Assembly (NCBI RefSeq): GCF_020510525.1
Contig: NZ_CP075188.1
Span: forward strand, 248,001-312,000
Origin: Quatrionicoccus australiensis
Lineage (GTDB): Bacteria; Pseudomonadota; Gammaproteobacteria; Burkholderiales; Rhodocyclaceae
Reading direction: 5' to 3'
DNA: 64,000 nucleotides
The notes beneath the pieces were generated by a model, which worked only from the letters and a program-made list of their open reading frames with translations, searched no databases and was not told the DNA's origin. The position numbers and the translations under genes were made by a program. Of the stretch, positions 1 through 9,206 are shown one piece after another; the stretch's first letter is position 1; the number at the start of each line of letters is the position of its first letter.

Positions 1-1
1 G

Positions 2-877
2 CAACGCCAGGGCAAGGCGATGGTGGCGCAGGTCGCGATGAGCGGTGCCAACCTGATCGGTACGGCAGCCGGCTATGGTGGCCTGGTCGATCTCGGCACG
101 CAGCTCGGGGCCAGCGTGCTGCTCTCAAGCTATTCGCGCGACAACGAGCGCGAGGCCGACCAGCTCGGCCAGGACTACATGGTCCGCGCCGGCTATCCGG
201 CGAATGGCATGGTCGGTTTGCAGGAGTTGCTGGTCGAGCAGCAAAAGAGTTCGCCCGGCATGCTGCAGACGATGTTCTCGACGCACCCGATGAGCAGCGA
301 GCGGCGCGATACGGCACGCCAGCTCGCCGAGGGAAAATACGTGGCGAGCAACAAGCGCGATCCGGGGCGCGAGCGCTTCATGGACAGCACGGCCGCCCTG
401 CGCCGCATCAAGCCATGCATCGATGCGTGCCAGAAGGGCGAAACGGCGATGGCCGGCAAGCAGTACGGCAAGGCCGAGGAGCAGTTCCGTACGGCGCTGA
501 AAGCGACGCCGCGCGACTATGCCGCCAACCTGCTGCTGGCCAAGGCGCTGTCGATGCAGGACAAGGATGCGCAAGCGCTGGAATATGCGCGCACCGCGAC
601 GAAAATCTACCCGCAGGAGGCGCAGGCGCAGAAGCTGGTCGGCGTGCTCGCGCTGCAGCAGCGCGATCCGGCCGCGGCCTACGAGCATCTCGAACGTTAC
701 GATCGCCTGCTGCCGGGCGATGCCGGCGTCACTTTCCTGAAAGGCGTGTCACAGGAAGGCATGGGCAACCGTCAGGAAGCAGCCCGCTTCTATGCGGCCT
801 ACCTGCGCCAGAACCGGCAGGGCAAGGCGGCCGAGTATTCGCAAAGCCGCCTGGTGAGCTGGGGCTATCTGAAATAG
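2..877 (+). CDS. M48 family metalloprotease with TPR repeats, C-terminal part (5' end outside window)
   Basis: The frame is already open at base 2, so the start and the HEXXH zinc motif lie upstream. The visible part begins in the helical region after the active site and contains a NEREADQLG stretch, which matches the third zinc ligand (Glu) region of M48 peptidases. A C-terminal half follows with at least three TPR-like helix pairs (roughly the last 150 residues). This architecture is that of BepA/YfgC-type periplasmic proteases that act on outer-membrane protein assembly. It runs convergently toward the PHA depolymerase. The family call is solid; the specific BepA role is inferred. Confidence 0.85.
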   Translation, partial: QRQGKAMVAQVAMSGANLIGTAAGYGGLVDLGTQLGASVLLSSYSRDNEREADQLGQDYMVRAGYPANGMVGLQELLVEQQKSSPGMLQTMFSTHPMSSERRDTARQLAEGKYVASNKRDPGRERFMDSTAALRRIKPCIDACQKGETAMAGKQYGKAEEQFRTALKATPRDYAANLLLAKALSMQDKDAQALEYARTATKIYPQEAQAQKLVGVLALQQRDPAAAYEHLERYDRLLPGDAGVTFLKGVSQEGMGNRQEAARFYAAYLRQNRQGKAAEYSQSRLVSWGYLK

Positions 878-902
878 CTGGTTCTCCCGGCCGGTTTGCT
901 GC

Positions 903-2021
903 TCAGGGGCGGGCGCCGGCGCCCAGGCGATCGACCATCGCCTTCAGGGTCTGGATCTGCACGCCATTCTGGTTGGCGTAATCGGCGCCGCTGTAGCCCC
1001 ACCAGTCCCAGCAACCATTCGGGTTCTGCAGCGGGATCGACACCGCCTGCGGGTAGAGGATGACCAGGTGATTGTTGTCGGCCCAGCGGTTGTAGCCGCT
1101 GTTCCTGACGAAGGTCGTGCCGTAATAGAGACCGCCGCCCGCCGGTGCCTGCAATGGCAGGTAGCTCTGACCCTGCTTGCAGCCGTGCAGGGCGATGTGC
1201 AGGCGGCAGGGCTCGCCCTTGGCACAACTGTTCGGGACGTAGAGCCAGCCGCTGTTGTCCATGCCGCCATGCCAGGAAAACAGGCCTTGCTGCGCGGCTG
1301 GCAGGTAGCCGCGCTGGTCGAATTCGACGAGGCGCCCCTTGGCCTTCGTTGACGCCGCCTTGAGCGGACCGTAGATCCAGCTCAGGATGTTCCTGGCGCT
1401 GTCATAGTGGCATTTGCCGATGTAGGGCTCATCCTGTTTGGCGCAGGCGATGCCGTAATCGGGTGTCGGCATGGTGTGGGCCGCGTTGTCCAGCGTGACG
1501 CGCGACAGGTTGGCAGCGGGCAGGCCGAGGGCCGTGTAGTAAGCGGCGAGCTGATCGGCAATCGCCAGCGGGACGAGGGTGTCCTTGCGGCCGGCGAGGA
1601 TCAGCACCTTTTGTTGGGCAATTTTCGCGGGCGAATCGATCTTGTTTTGCTCGGCCAGCTGGTGGGTGGCGTTTACCAGCTCCGGTACGGCGGCGCTGTT
1701 TTCGCTGACCTGGCAGGGAACGCTGGGTTCGCCGGTGCATGAACACTTGGCGACCGCGGTCAGGACGTTGTTCTGCGCACAAGCATAGGGACCGCTGGCG
1801 ACGATGCCGGCCCCCCTGACGGTCGACGCGTGCGCGACCTGGAATTGCACGGCCATGAAACCGCCCGAGGAAATGCCGGAAACCGAGGTCTGGCTGACGT
1901 CGATATTCAGGGCCGGCAATGGTGGTGCCGCCATGACCAGGCCGGTGCAGCCGGTCAGGATGAAGAGAAGGCCGCGGCGCAAGGGCGTGGCCAGGGGGGT
2001 AAGGGTGAGATGACGCAACAT
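903..2021 (-). CDS. secreted short-chain PHA (PHB) depolymerase
   Basis: The 372-residue protein has a basic, hydrophobic N-terminus typical of export, then a GISSGG lipase box (nucleophile about Ser51) and the Cys-rich, Trp-rich C-terminal half seen in extracellular poly(3-hydroxybutyrate) depolymerases (WDWWGYSG near the end). It would hydrolyse PHB or short oligomers outside the cytoplasm. An LTGC sequence inside the signal region (Cys25) could act as a lipobox, so lipoprotein anchoring is possible but hydrophobic sequence continues after it. It has its own promoter (2096-2124) and a hairpin in the leader. The distant phaM gene shows the organism also handles intracellular PHA granules. 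Confidence 0.85.
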   Translation of the reverse strand: MLRHLTLTPLATPLRRGLLFILTGCTGLVMAAPPLPALNIDVSQTSVSGISSGGFMAVQFQVAHASTVRGAGIVASGPYACAQNNVLTAVAKCSCTGEPSVPCQVSENSAAVPELVNATHQLAEQNKIDSPAKIAQQKVLILAGRKDTLVPLAIADQLAAYYTALGLPAANLSRVTLDNAAHTMPTPDYGIACAKQDEPYIGKCHYDSARNILSWIYGPLKAASTKAKGRLVEFDQRGYLPAAQQGLFSWHGGMDNSGWLYVPNSCAKGEPCRLHIALHGCKQGQSYLPLQAPAGGGLYYGTTFVRNSGYNRWADNNHLVILYPQAVSIPLQNPNGCWDWWGYSGADYANQNGVQIQTLKAMVDRLGAGARP

Positions 2022-2042
2022 GGGTTTCTCCTGTGCTCATGG

Positions 2043-2062
2043 CCGATGCGCGATCGCATCGG
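2043..2062. promoter_or_regulatory. perfect hairpin in the PHA depolymerase leader
   Basis: CCGATGCG (2043-2050) and CGCATCGG (2055-2062) form an 8-bp perfect inverted repeat around a four-base loop. It lies just upstream of the ribosome binding site (AGGAG) for the start at 2021. It could be an operator or an mRNA hairpin affecting translation; the sequence alone does not decide. Confidence 0.4.
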
Positions 2063-2095
2063 GGAAGGCGGGCCGGCATGCGGCCGGCCGCTGTC

Positions 2096-2124
2096 AGCCT
2101 AATTCTCTGCTGCTTGCATGTCAA
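2096..2124 (-). promoter_or_regulatory. sigma-70 type promoter of the PHA depolymerase gene
   Basis: Read on the minus strand there is a perfect -35 TTGACA (2119-2124), a 17-base spacer and a -10 of TAGGCT (2096-2101). Transcription would start near 2089 and give a leader of about 70 nt. The spacing is ideal and the -10 is moderate. Confidence 0.55.
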
Positions 2125-2273
2125 AGGCATTTCAGTGCTTGCCGGCAGGGCCGGGGCGCTTTTCGTGCAGTGCTCGGGAGACGCCAGGGAGCAGCTATTC
2201 GGCCGATTTTTCGCGGTCGCGGTAGCTGGATGAAAAGACGCATACAATAGCGAAACTATTACTAAAGTATTAG

Positions 2274-5093
2274 ATGGGGGGGAATGCCTTGCAACTGACT
2301 GCCGACGAGAAAACGGTTCCGCGCATCCATCTGCTGGGTACGCTGCTCATCGTTTTCGTGCTGACGGTGGGTTTGAGTGCGTTTTTTTCCTGGCAATACC
2401 TTGGTGAGCAGCGCGCCTCGCTTGGACGTATCGAGCAGCGTGCGACGGCCCAGGTGCACGGCCGCCTGACGGCGGAGATGGCGAGCGCCGAGAGTTTCAT
2501 CGAATTCACGCGTTTGCGGACTGAAGCGGTGCTACGCAAGAGCATTACCGAGCAGATCGATACGGCAATGCAGATGGTCGAGGCGATCCATGCCCGCGAA
2601 TCGAAGACCCACACAGTTGCCGAGGTCAAGCGCCTGATCATCGAAGCGCTGCGTCCGGTGCGCTTCTATGAGGGGCGTGGCTATTACTTCATCGACGACA
2701 TGCAGGGCCAGTTCATCCTGCTGCCGACTGCGCCGCAGATGGAAGGCAAGACACTGCTCGACAATCGCGACGATACCGGGCACTACATCATGCGCGGCTT
2801 GATCGAAGCAGCACAGAAGCCGCGCGGCGAAGGTTTCTCGCGCTACCGCTGGTATCGCCCGGATGATCCGAAACAGATGGCGGAAAAGCTGGCCTATGTC
2901 CGTTATTTCGCGCCTTACGGCTGGCTGATCGGCACCGGTGACTACACCTATCAATGGGAATTGATGCAGCAGAAGGAGGCGATCGCCCGTTTGCGTGCGT
3001 TGCGCTTCGGCAGCAGTGGGTATATCGGGCTACTGGATCGGGAGGGGCGCAGCCTGCTGTTGCCGGGCTATCCCCAACTGGAGGGCCTGAACTACAAAGA
3101 CATGCCGGCCCCGCATGGCGCGATCCTGGAAAAAATGCACAAGCTGGCCCACGCTGGTGGTGGCTTTACCCGTTACGAATGGCTGAACCCTGAAACCGGC
3201 CTTCCCGCCAACAAGACGGCACTGGTGAAGACGATCGAGCCCTGGGGCTGGACGCTGATTGCCACAACTTACGATGACGAGTTGCAGGCGCTGGTTGCCA
3301 GCGAAAACAGCCGCTACGAAGAGGGCGGAACCGAGCGCTGGTTGCGCTTCCTGCTGGTCATGCTGGGGGCGCTGTTGCTGGGCGTGATCGGTTCTTTCCT
3401 GTTCTCGCGCTGGTCGAACAGGCTGTTTCTCAGCTACCACCGGCAAAACCTGCTGCAGGCCGAGATCCTGCGGGAAAGCGAGTATCGCCAGGGGGTCATC
3501 CTCGACAGCGTCGAGGCCTATATCTACATCAAGGGTAGCGACTATCGCTATCAGTACGCCAACGGCTCCGTGCGTCAGTTGTTCGGCAAGACAATGGATG
3601 AAATTGTCGGCCATGACGATTCGAGCTTCTTTGATGCAGCGACGGCGGCCAATATCCGGATCAATGACAGTCGTGTGCTGGAAAATGGCGAACGTGTCGT
3701 TGAAGAAGAGGTGAACACCACGGCCGACGGCGCCATTACCAGCGCCTTTTTCTCGATCAAGGTGCCATTGCGCGAGCCGGATGGGCGTATCTATGCGCTG
3801 TGCGGCATTTCCACCGATATCACGCCACGCAAGCAGGCCGAGGCCGAGCTTGAGCATTACCGGCATCATCTCGAGGCGCTGGTTCAGTCGCGTACCGCCG
3901 AACTCGCCCAGGCCAGGGATGCCGCCGAAGCAGCCAGCCGGGCGAAGAGTTCCTTCCTGGCCAACATGAGCCATGAAATCCGCACGCCGATGAATGCCAT
4001 CATCGGCCTGACGCATCTGTTGCGCCGCGATGTCGCCGATCCGAAGGCACAGGACCGGCTGGCCAAGGTCAGTGATTCGGCGCGCCATTTGCTCGATGTC
4101 ATCAATGACATTCTCGACCTGTCGAAAATCGAGGCGGGCCGGCTAGCGCTGGAAGAGCGCGAGTTCTCGCCGGCCGAGGTGCTGGCGCAGACGCTGTCCA
4201 TGCTCGATGAGCGGGCGGGCAGCAAGGGGCTGCGTCTGACCACCTCGATTGCCCCCGACGTGCCCGCCTTGCTGCGTGGCGATTCGGTACGCATCGGCCA
4301 GGCGCTGCTCAATTTCGTCGGCAATGCGATCAAGTTCTCCGAGCACGGTGAAATTGCCCTGCGCGCGACGGTCGACCGGGATGAAGGCAGTCACGTCATG
4401 CTGCGTCTGGAGGTTCAGGATCAGGGCATCGGCATGAACGGCGAGCAGCAGGCGCAGTTGTTCCAGGCCTTTACCCAGGCAGACGGTTCGATTACCCGGC
4501 GCTATGGCGGCACCGGTCTTGGTCTGGCGATCAACCGTCACCTGGCCCGGCTGATGGGGGGCGATGTCGGCGTGATCAGCAGCGAAGGCGGCGGCAGCCT
4601 GTTCTGGCTGACTGCCCGTCTGGAAAAATGCCTGCCACAGCCGGTCAGTCTGAGTGGTGATGCTGAGCAGGTGCCGCTCGAGGATCAGATCGCCCGGCGC
4701 CATGGCGGGCGTTGTGTGCTGCTCGTCGAGGACGAACCGATCAATCAGGAAGTGGCTGAGGAATTGCTGCTCGGCGCCGGCCTGCGCGTCGAACTGGCGG
4801 CCAATGGCGCCGAAGCGGTCGACCGGGTGCGCAGCGAGGATTTTGCGCTGGTCCTGATGGATATCCAGATGCCGGTCATGGGCGGTTTGGATGCCACCCG
4901 GCTGATTCGCCGGATGCCGGGCCGGGGCGATTTGCCGATCCTGGCGATGACGGCCAATGCCTTTGCCGAAGACCGCCAGGTCTGTCTCGATGCCGGCATG
5001 AACGACCATATCGGCAAGCCGGTCGATCCGGACGTGCTTTACTCAGTCTTGTTCAAGTGGCTGGAGAGCTGTCACCCATCAACTTCTGATTAG
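2274..5093 (+). CDS. hybrid sensor histidine kinase with tandem Cache domains, PAS and receiver
   Basis: 939 residues. Order: TM helix (about 20-45), two consecutive Cache-2-like periplasmic domains (each with the RFYxxRGYYF or [11 protein letters not shown] type core, about 100-340), second TM (about 360-380), PAS domain (about 400-515), coiled coil, HisKA with H-box [10 protein letters not shown] (His567), HATPase with GGTGLGL, and a C-terminal receiver with DE acid pair, Asp863 in LMDIQMP and Lys before PVD. It would sense a periplasmic small molecule and pass phosphate to its own receiver and probably an Hpt partner elsewhere. The ATG at 2274 sits in an AT-rich region; a start slightly downstream cannot be excluded. 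It stands alone between the depolymerase and the secretion genes. Confidence 0.9.
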   Translation: MGGNALQLTADEKTVPRIHLLGTLLIVFVLTVGLSAFFSWQYLGEQRASLGRIEQRATAQVHGRLTAEMASAESFIEFTRLRTEAVLRKSITEQIDTAMQMVEAIHARESKTHTVAEVKRLIIEALRPVRFYEGRGYYFIDDMQGQFILLPTAPQMEGKTLLDNRDDTGHYIMRGLIEAAQKPRGEGFSRYRWYRPDDPKQMAEKLAYVRYFAPYGWLIGTGDYTYQWELMQQKEAIARLRALRFGSSGYIGLLDREGRSLLLPGYPQLEGLNYKDMPAPHGAILEKMHKLAHAGGGFTRYEWLNPETGLPANKTALVKTIEPWGWTLIATTYDDELQALVASENSRYEEGGTERWLRFLLVMLGALLLGVIGSFLFSRWSNRLFLSYHRQNLLQAEILRESEYRQGVILDSVEAYIYIKGSDYRYQYANGSVRQLFGKTMDEIVGHDDSSFFDAATAANIRINDSRVLENGERVVEEEVNTTADGAITSAFFSIKVPLREPDGRIYALCGISTDITPRKQAEAELEHYRHHLEALVQSRTAELAQARDAAEAASRAKSSFLANMSHEIRTPMNAIIGLTHLLRRDVADPKAQDRLAKVSDSARHLLDVINDILDLSKIEAGRLALEEREFSPAEVLAQTLSMLDERAGSKGLRLTTSIAPDVPALLRGDSVRIGQALLNFVGNAIKFSEHGEIALRATVDRDEGSHVMLRLEVQDQGIGMNGEQQAQLFQAFTQADGSITRRYGGTGLGLAINRHLARLMGGDVGVISSEGGGSLFWLTARLEKCLPQPVSLSGDAEQVPLEDQIARRHGGRCVLLVEDEPINQEVAEELLLGAGLRVELAANGAEAVDRVRSEDFALVLMDIQMPVMGGLDATRLIRRMPGRGDLPILAMTANAFAEDRQVCLDAGMNDHIGKPVDPDVLYSVLFKWLESCHPSTSD

Positions 5094-5225
5094 CTTGTCT
5101 TGAGACCTGGTTTGATGCCATTTTGTTAAAAATTTCGAATCGCATCCTGCGTTCTATGATTAAATTTGGCCCCCGGCCGCTTCGCCTCTGGCGCCTAACT
5201 GAAAATTGTTTAAAGTAATGATTTA

Positions 5226-6902
5226 ATGCATGAGTTTCTAAAAACCTATCGGCCCGTACTGCTGCAGGCAGGGGTTATCAGTTTCTTTTTGAACCTGTTG
5301 CTGTTGGCGCCAACCCTCTACATGCTGCAGGTGTTTGACCGGGTATTTACCAGTCGCAGCAATGAAACATTGGTTTGGTTGACGGTGATCACCGTCATCA
5401 TGCTGTTTCTTTACTTTGTGATCGAGTGGACACGGGCCCGGCTTTTAAACAGCATCGGTACCTGGCTGGACCGCCTGCTGGGTGTGCCGGTCATGCGCCG
5501 GGTACTGGAGGATGCGGCTGCGCCGACGCGCGGCAAGTTGACCTATCTGACACGCGATGCCGGTATCCTGCGCAACTTTTTTGCCGGGCCCGGCATTCTG
5601 GCTGTGCTTGAAGCGCCGTGGCTGCCTTTCTTCATCCTCATCATCTTTTTCTTCCATCCGTTGTTGGGGGCCATGGCTGTGATTTCGGCCTGTCTTCTGG
5701 TCGGTCTTGCCCTGCTTAATTTCAAAATGACGCAGAAGCCGCTCGAGGCGATTCAGGATGCGACCCGACGTGCCGGCCGGTTTATCGATGTTGGTTCGAG
5801 AAATGCCGAGGTTGTGAAGGCACTGGGGATGCATGGCAATGTGGTCGAGCGTTGGGGGACTTATAACCGTAAGGCGCTGCAGATGCAGAACGACCTGGCA
5901 CGCCGGACGGCATGGCTTTCGGGGGGGTCGCGCTTTGCCCGGCAACTGATTCAGGTCATGATGCTTGCGGCCGGTGCCTATCTGGTGATCGATCAGCATG
6001 TAACCCCCGGCGTGATGATGGCCGTGACCTTGATCCTTGGCCGGGCCCTGGCTCCCGTGGAGCAATTGATTGCCAACTGGAAGCTGATTGGTGAGGCCAA
6101 GGCCGCCTACGGACGATTGCAGGAAGCTTTTGCCGAAGAGAACGAAGTCTTGCGTGGTGTCGAGCTTCCCGCATTACGCGGTGATGTCTTGCTAGAAAAA
6201 GTGTTTTTTGCCATCAGGGTAGGCCAGCCGCCTCTTTTGAAAAATGTCAGTTTCCAACTGGCCGCCGGGGAGTTTCTTGGTGTCATCGGCCCGAGCGGTT
6301 CGGGAAAGTCTACCTTGGTACGCGTATTGATTGGTGTCTGGAAGCCGCAGTCAGGCGCTGTCCGCTTGGATGGTGCGGAGATCGACCAGTGGGATCCCGC
6401 CCTTCTCGGATGCCAGGTGGGCTATCTGCCGCAAGATATCGAGCTGTTTCCGGGGTCGGTGGCGGATAACATCGCTCGCATGGGGGAGCCTGACGATGGC
6501 GCGGTTATTGCTGCTGCGCAACTTGCGGGCGTGCATGATTTGATCCTCAATCTGCCCGAAGGCTATGCCACCGAGGTCGGGAGCAATGGTGAAAACTTGT
6601 CCGGCGGGCAGAGGCAGCGTGTTGCCTTGGCGCGTGCCCTGTACGGCAAGCCTCGGCTGATCGTTCTTGATGAGCCGAATGCGAGTCTGGATGCCGAAGG
6701 CGATGCCGCATTGCTTTCAGCACTCAGGCGCTTGAAGGAGTCGGGGATTTCCGTGGTGATGGTATGTCACCGGCCAAGTTTGCTGGCTATGGCCGACAAG
6801 TTGTTGATCTTGAAGGAAGGGATGGTTACCGCTTTTGGGCCAAGGCAAGAAATCGTTGCCAAACTGGCGCCGGTAACTCCTGCTGTACGGGGATTAAGGT
6901 GA
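5226..6902 (+). CDS. type I secretion system permease/ATPase (PrtD/HlyB class)
   Basis: 558 residues: an N-terminal ABC exporter membrane domain beginning directly with hydrophobic segments (no C39 peptidase-like domain), then an ATPase domain with Walker A GPSGSGKST, signature LSGGQRQRVALARAL and Walker B LIVLDEPN. The length and lack of a C39 domain fit the PrtD/AprD/RsaD subgroup that exports proteins with C-terminal uncleaved signals. The next gene, starting inside its stop codon, is the matching membrane-fusion protein. Base composition looks less GC-rich than neighbours, which could mean transfer. No outer-membrane TolC partner and no RTX-like substrate are in the window. Confidence 0.9.
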   Translation: MHEFLKTYRPVLLQAGVISFFLNLLLLAPTLYMLQVFDRVFTSRSNETLVWLTVITVIMLFLYFVIEWTRARLLNSIGTWLDRLLGVPVMRRVLEDAAAPTRGKLTYLTRDAGILRNFFAGPGILAVLEAPWLPFFILIIFFFHPLLGAMAVISACLLVGLALLNFKMTQKPLEAIQDATRRAGRFIDVGSRNAEVVKALGMHGNVVERWGTYNRKALQMQNDLARRTAWLSGGSRFARQLIQVMMLAAGAYLVIDQHVTPGVMMAVTLILGRALAPVEQLIANWKLIGEAKAAYGRLQEAFAEENEVLRGVELPALRGDVLLEKVFFAIRVGQPPLLKNVSFQLAAGEFLGVIGPSGSGKSTLVRVLIGVWKPQSGAVRLDGAEIDQWDPALLGCQVGYLPQDIELFPGSVADNIARMGEPDDGAVIAAAQLAGVHDLILNLPEGYATEVGSNGENLSGGQRQRVALARALYGKPRLIVLDEPNASLDAEGDAALLSALRRLKESGISVVMVCHRPSLLAMADKLLILKEGMVTAFGPRQEIVAKLAPVTPAVRGLR

Positions 6903-8245
6903 AGCTGATTCAATCTTGGGTACGCCCTACATCAACCAGTCCGGACGAGTTGCCGGAATTGCGGGAAGTCAGGAAATGGGGGCGCGTTGGTGCCTTGCTG
7001 GCCCTTTCCAGTCTGGTTGTCATCCTTGTCTGGGGGGTTATGGCATCGCTGGATAGCGCGGTGGTTGCCCGCGGTTTGCTCAAGGTCGATAGCTATCGCC
7101 AGGTTGTGCAACACCAGGAAGGCGGCATCGTAAAATCCATTCTGGTAAAAAATGGCGACGAAGTTCACAAGGACCAGGTTCTGCTTGTGATTGAGGATCT
7201 ACGAGTTTCCGCTTCTTTCGACATGCTTGAGCAGCAGTATTTTTCCGAGCTGGCGAAAAATGCCCGTTTGACGGCTGAGCGTGAAATGTTGTCGAGTATT
7301 GTCTGGCCCAAGACCTTTTTGGCAGGTCTCGGCAAACCGCAGGTGCAGGAAATGCAGCGCAAGGAAAAGGACCTCTTTACCCAGCGGCGTTTTGCCCTGA
7401 AACAGCAAGTTGAGATTCTTTCCCGACAGATCCGGGAGGCGGAGGAAGAAATGGCGGCGACCGAGCGTCAGATTGTAGCCGATCGGGCTGGTCTCAAGTC
7501 CATGCGTGATGAAGTCAGGGCCAATCGCGGTTTGCTCGACAAGGGATTTATTTCTCCGACCCGCATGCTTGCTCTCGATCGTTCGGAAGCGGACTACGCA
7601 TCGCGCCAAGCTGAGCATGAAGCTGACCTAGCTCGGGCCAGGCAAAAGCAAAGTGATCTCAAGTTTCGGATCGAAGGCTTGAGGAGTGCCTATCGCGAAG
7701 GGGCCGCGAGCGAGTTGAAGGAATCCAACGACCGTCTGAATGACGTAATGCAGAGGGTTAAGCCGGCTCTTGACGCACAGGAACGGCAACAGGTCGTTTC
7801 GCCTGTTGACGGTATTGTGGTCGATCTCAAGGTGCATACCTTGGGGGCCAGTGTCGGACCTCGCGAAGTTCTGATGGAAGTGGTTCCGCGCGGTCAAGAG
7901 CTGGTGGCGGAATTGAAACTGCCAATTGATTCGGTTTCGGATCTTCATGTCGGAATGCTGGCGGAGGTGCGGCTGTCGGCATTCCAGCAACGGACGACAC
8001 CATTGATGCCGGGTGTTCTGACTTATATCTCGGCGGATGCGCTAGCCGAGCCGAGCGGGCAAGGCGGTTACTACTATCTGGCGCGAGTCCGCCTGGATGA
8101 AAAAGCTCTGAAAGCTGCCAATATCGGTGAGTTACAGGCGGGGATGCCGGTCGAGGCTTACATGCGTTCGCGCAGTCGCTCTGCATTGGGCTACTTCTTC
8201 GATCCCATCAGCCAGTCGATGTACCGGGCCTTCCGGGAGAGATAG
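6899..8245 (+). CDS. HlyD-family type I secretion membrane-fusion protein
   Basis: 448 residues from a GTG at 6899, which overlaps the TGA of the ATPase gene (GTGA), with a purine-rich GGGGATTAAGG ribosome binding site just upstream. An open frame extends further upstream but overlaps the ATPase gene and carries no family similarity. One N-terminal TM helix (about 25-45) precedes a lipoyl-like half (VQHQEGGIV), a long alpha-helical hairpin (about 130-270) and the second lipoyl/beta-barrel half (VSPVDGIV). It would bridge the inner-membrane ABC protein to an outer-membrane channel. Translational coupling with the ATPase is expected. Confidence 0.9.
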   Translation: MKLIQSWVRPTSTSPDELPELREVRKWGRVGALLALSSLVVILVWGVMASLDSAVVARGLLKVDSYRQVVQHQEGGIVKSILVKNGDEVHKDQVLLVIEDLRVSASFDMLEQQYFSELAKNARLTAEREMLSSIVWPKTFLAGLGKPQVQEMQRKEKDLFTQRRFALKQQVEILSRQIREAEEEMAATERQIVADRAGLKSMRDEVRANRGLLDKGFISPTRMLALDRSEADYASRQAEHEADLARARQKQSDLKFRIEGLRSAYREGAASELKESNDRLNDVMQRVKPALDAQERQQVVSPVDGIVVDLKVHTLGASVGPREVLMEVVPRGQELVAELKLPIDSVSDLHVGMLAEVRLSAFQQRTTPLMPGVLTYISADALAEPSGQGGYYYLARVRLDEKALKAANIGELQAGMPVEAYMRSRSRSALGYFFDPISQSMYRAFRER

Positions 8246-8336
8246 CGCAAGACGGATCGACCTGCTTCTTCGATCGATTGCACGACGGGGAGGTGAGCGG
8301 GTTGCCGTTCTTCCTTGCCTGGTCATGGCCTGAATC

Positions 8337-8368
8337 GCTTCGGGGATCCCTTGCTCAATCCCCGAAGC
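8337..8368. terminator. bidirectional hairpin between secretion operon and Crp-family gene
   Basis: An 11-bp perfect inverted repeat (GCTTCGGGGAT at 8337-8347, ATCCCCGAAGC at 8358-8368) with a 10-base loop sits between two convergent genes and overlaps the last codons of the Crp-family gene. No clear U tract follows on either strand, so termination strength is uncertain. Confidence 0.5.
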
Positions 8369-9029
8369 TGCGCAGACCTTCGAGGTCGAGCACGTTGATG
8401 CCGCCGTATTCGCTGCGCACCAGCCCGGCATCTTCCAGCACCTTGAGCGCCTGGTTGGCGCGCTGGCGCGAGACGCCGGCGAGGTAGCCGAGTTCTTCCT
8501 GGGAAATCTGCAGCAGGCGGTTGGTGCCCGGATAAAGCACCGGGTTGAACAAGGCGGCCAAACCGCGGGCGATGCGGGCGTCGGTATCGAGCATGCGCTC
8601 GTTCTCGATCATGCCGATGAACTGGCCGAGACGTTCATTCAGTTGTGCGATCAGGTAGCGGTTGAACGGAATGCTGTGATCCATCAACCAGTTGAAGGTG
8701 TTGCGGTTCATGAAGGCGACGCGGCTCTCGCGGATTGCCATGACGTCGTAGCGACGCGGCTCGCGCTTGAGCATCGAGCCTTCGCCGAACCAGGCGCCGG
8801 AACTGATGCCGGTCAGCGAAGTGGTCTTGCCGGTGGTCCAGTGGCTGGCCATCTTGCCCAGGCCGTCGATCAGCCCCATCCAGTAATCGACCGGTTCGCC
8901 CTTCATGCAGATGAAGGCGCCGGCGGCAAAAGTCCGTTCGGTCGTGCCGGCCAGGGCGCGTTCCATTTCCTCGGCGCTCAGCGCTTGCCCCCAGAGCGAG
9001 GTGCGCAGCAGTTCCTCAGCATTTTTCAA
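8355..9029 (-). CDS. Crp/Fnr-family transcriptional regulator
   Basis: 224 residues: N-terminal cyclic-nucleotide-binding-like beta barrel (about 10-135), long dimerisation helix, and a C-terminal winged helix-turn-helix with GYLAGVSRQRANQAL (about 180-196). No cluster of four cysteines typical of FNR oxygen sensing is visible, so the effector is unknown. It is divergent from the acyl-CoA ligase/transporter cluster and a 20-bp palindrome lies 12 bases before its start, so it is a good candidate both for autoregulation and for control of that cluster. Confidence 0.85.
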   Translation of the reverse strand: MKNAEELLRTSLWGQALSAEEMERALAGTTERTFAAGAFICMKGEPVDYWMGLIDGLGKMASHWTTGKTTSLTGISSGAWFGEGSMLKREPRRYDVMAIRESRVAFMNRNTFNWLMDHSIPFNRYLIAQLNERLGQFIGMIENERMLDTDARIARGLAALFNPVLYPGTNRLLQISQEELGYLAGVSRQRANQALKVLEDAGLVRSEYGGINVLDLEGLRSFGD

Positions 9030-9041
9030 TTTATTTTCCGG

Positions 9042-9061
9042 ATTGTCCGCAGGATGACAAT
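9042..9061. promoter_or_regulatory. candidate Crp-family operator palindrome
   Basis: ATTGTC-N8-GACAAT is a perfect 6+6 palindrome in the divergent region between the Crp-family gene (start 9029) and the acyl-CoA ligase (start 9207). The size and symmetry fit a dimeric Crp-type binding site. Binding is inferred. Confidence 0.45.
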
Positions 9062-9206
9062 TATACGTCGGGGGCTTGCATACACTGGCTCGCGACTATC
9101 GGTGCATTGACTGTCCTGTTGCAAGGTCTGCGTAAGGCAGCAGTAGCCCAATGAGTCAAACGAACGTTAGACCGCGAACAATGAGTCGCGGCGGAGGAGA
9201 CAAGAA

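Noticed and set aside
5199..5206. GCGCCTAAC upstream of the secretion genes, resembling an attC R'' box
   Set aside because: No L''/L' pairing, no hairpin and no GTTRRRY partner within 150 bases.
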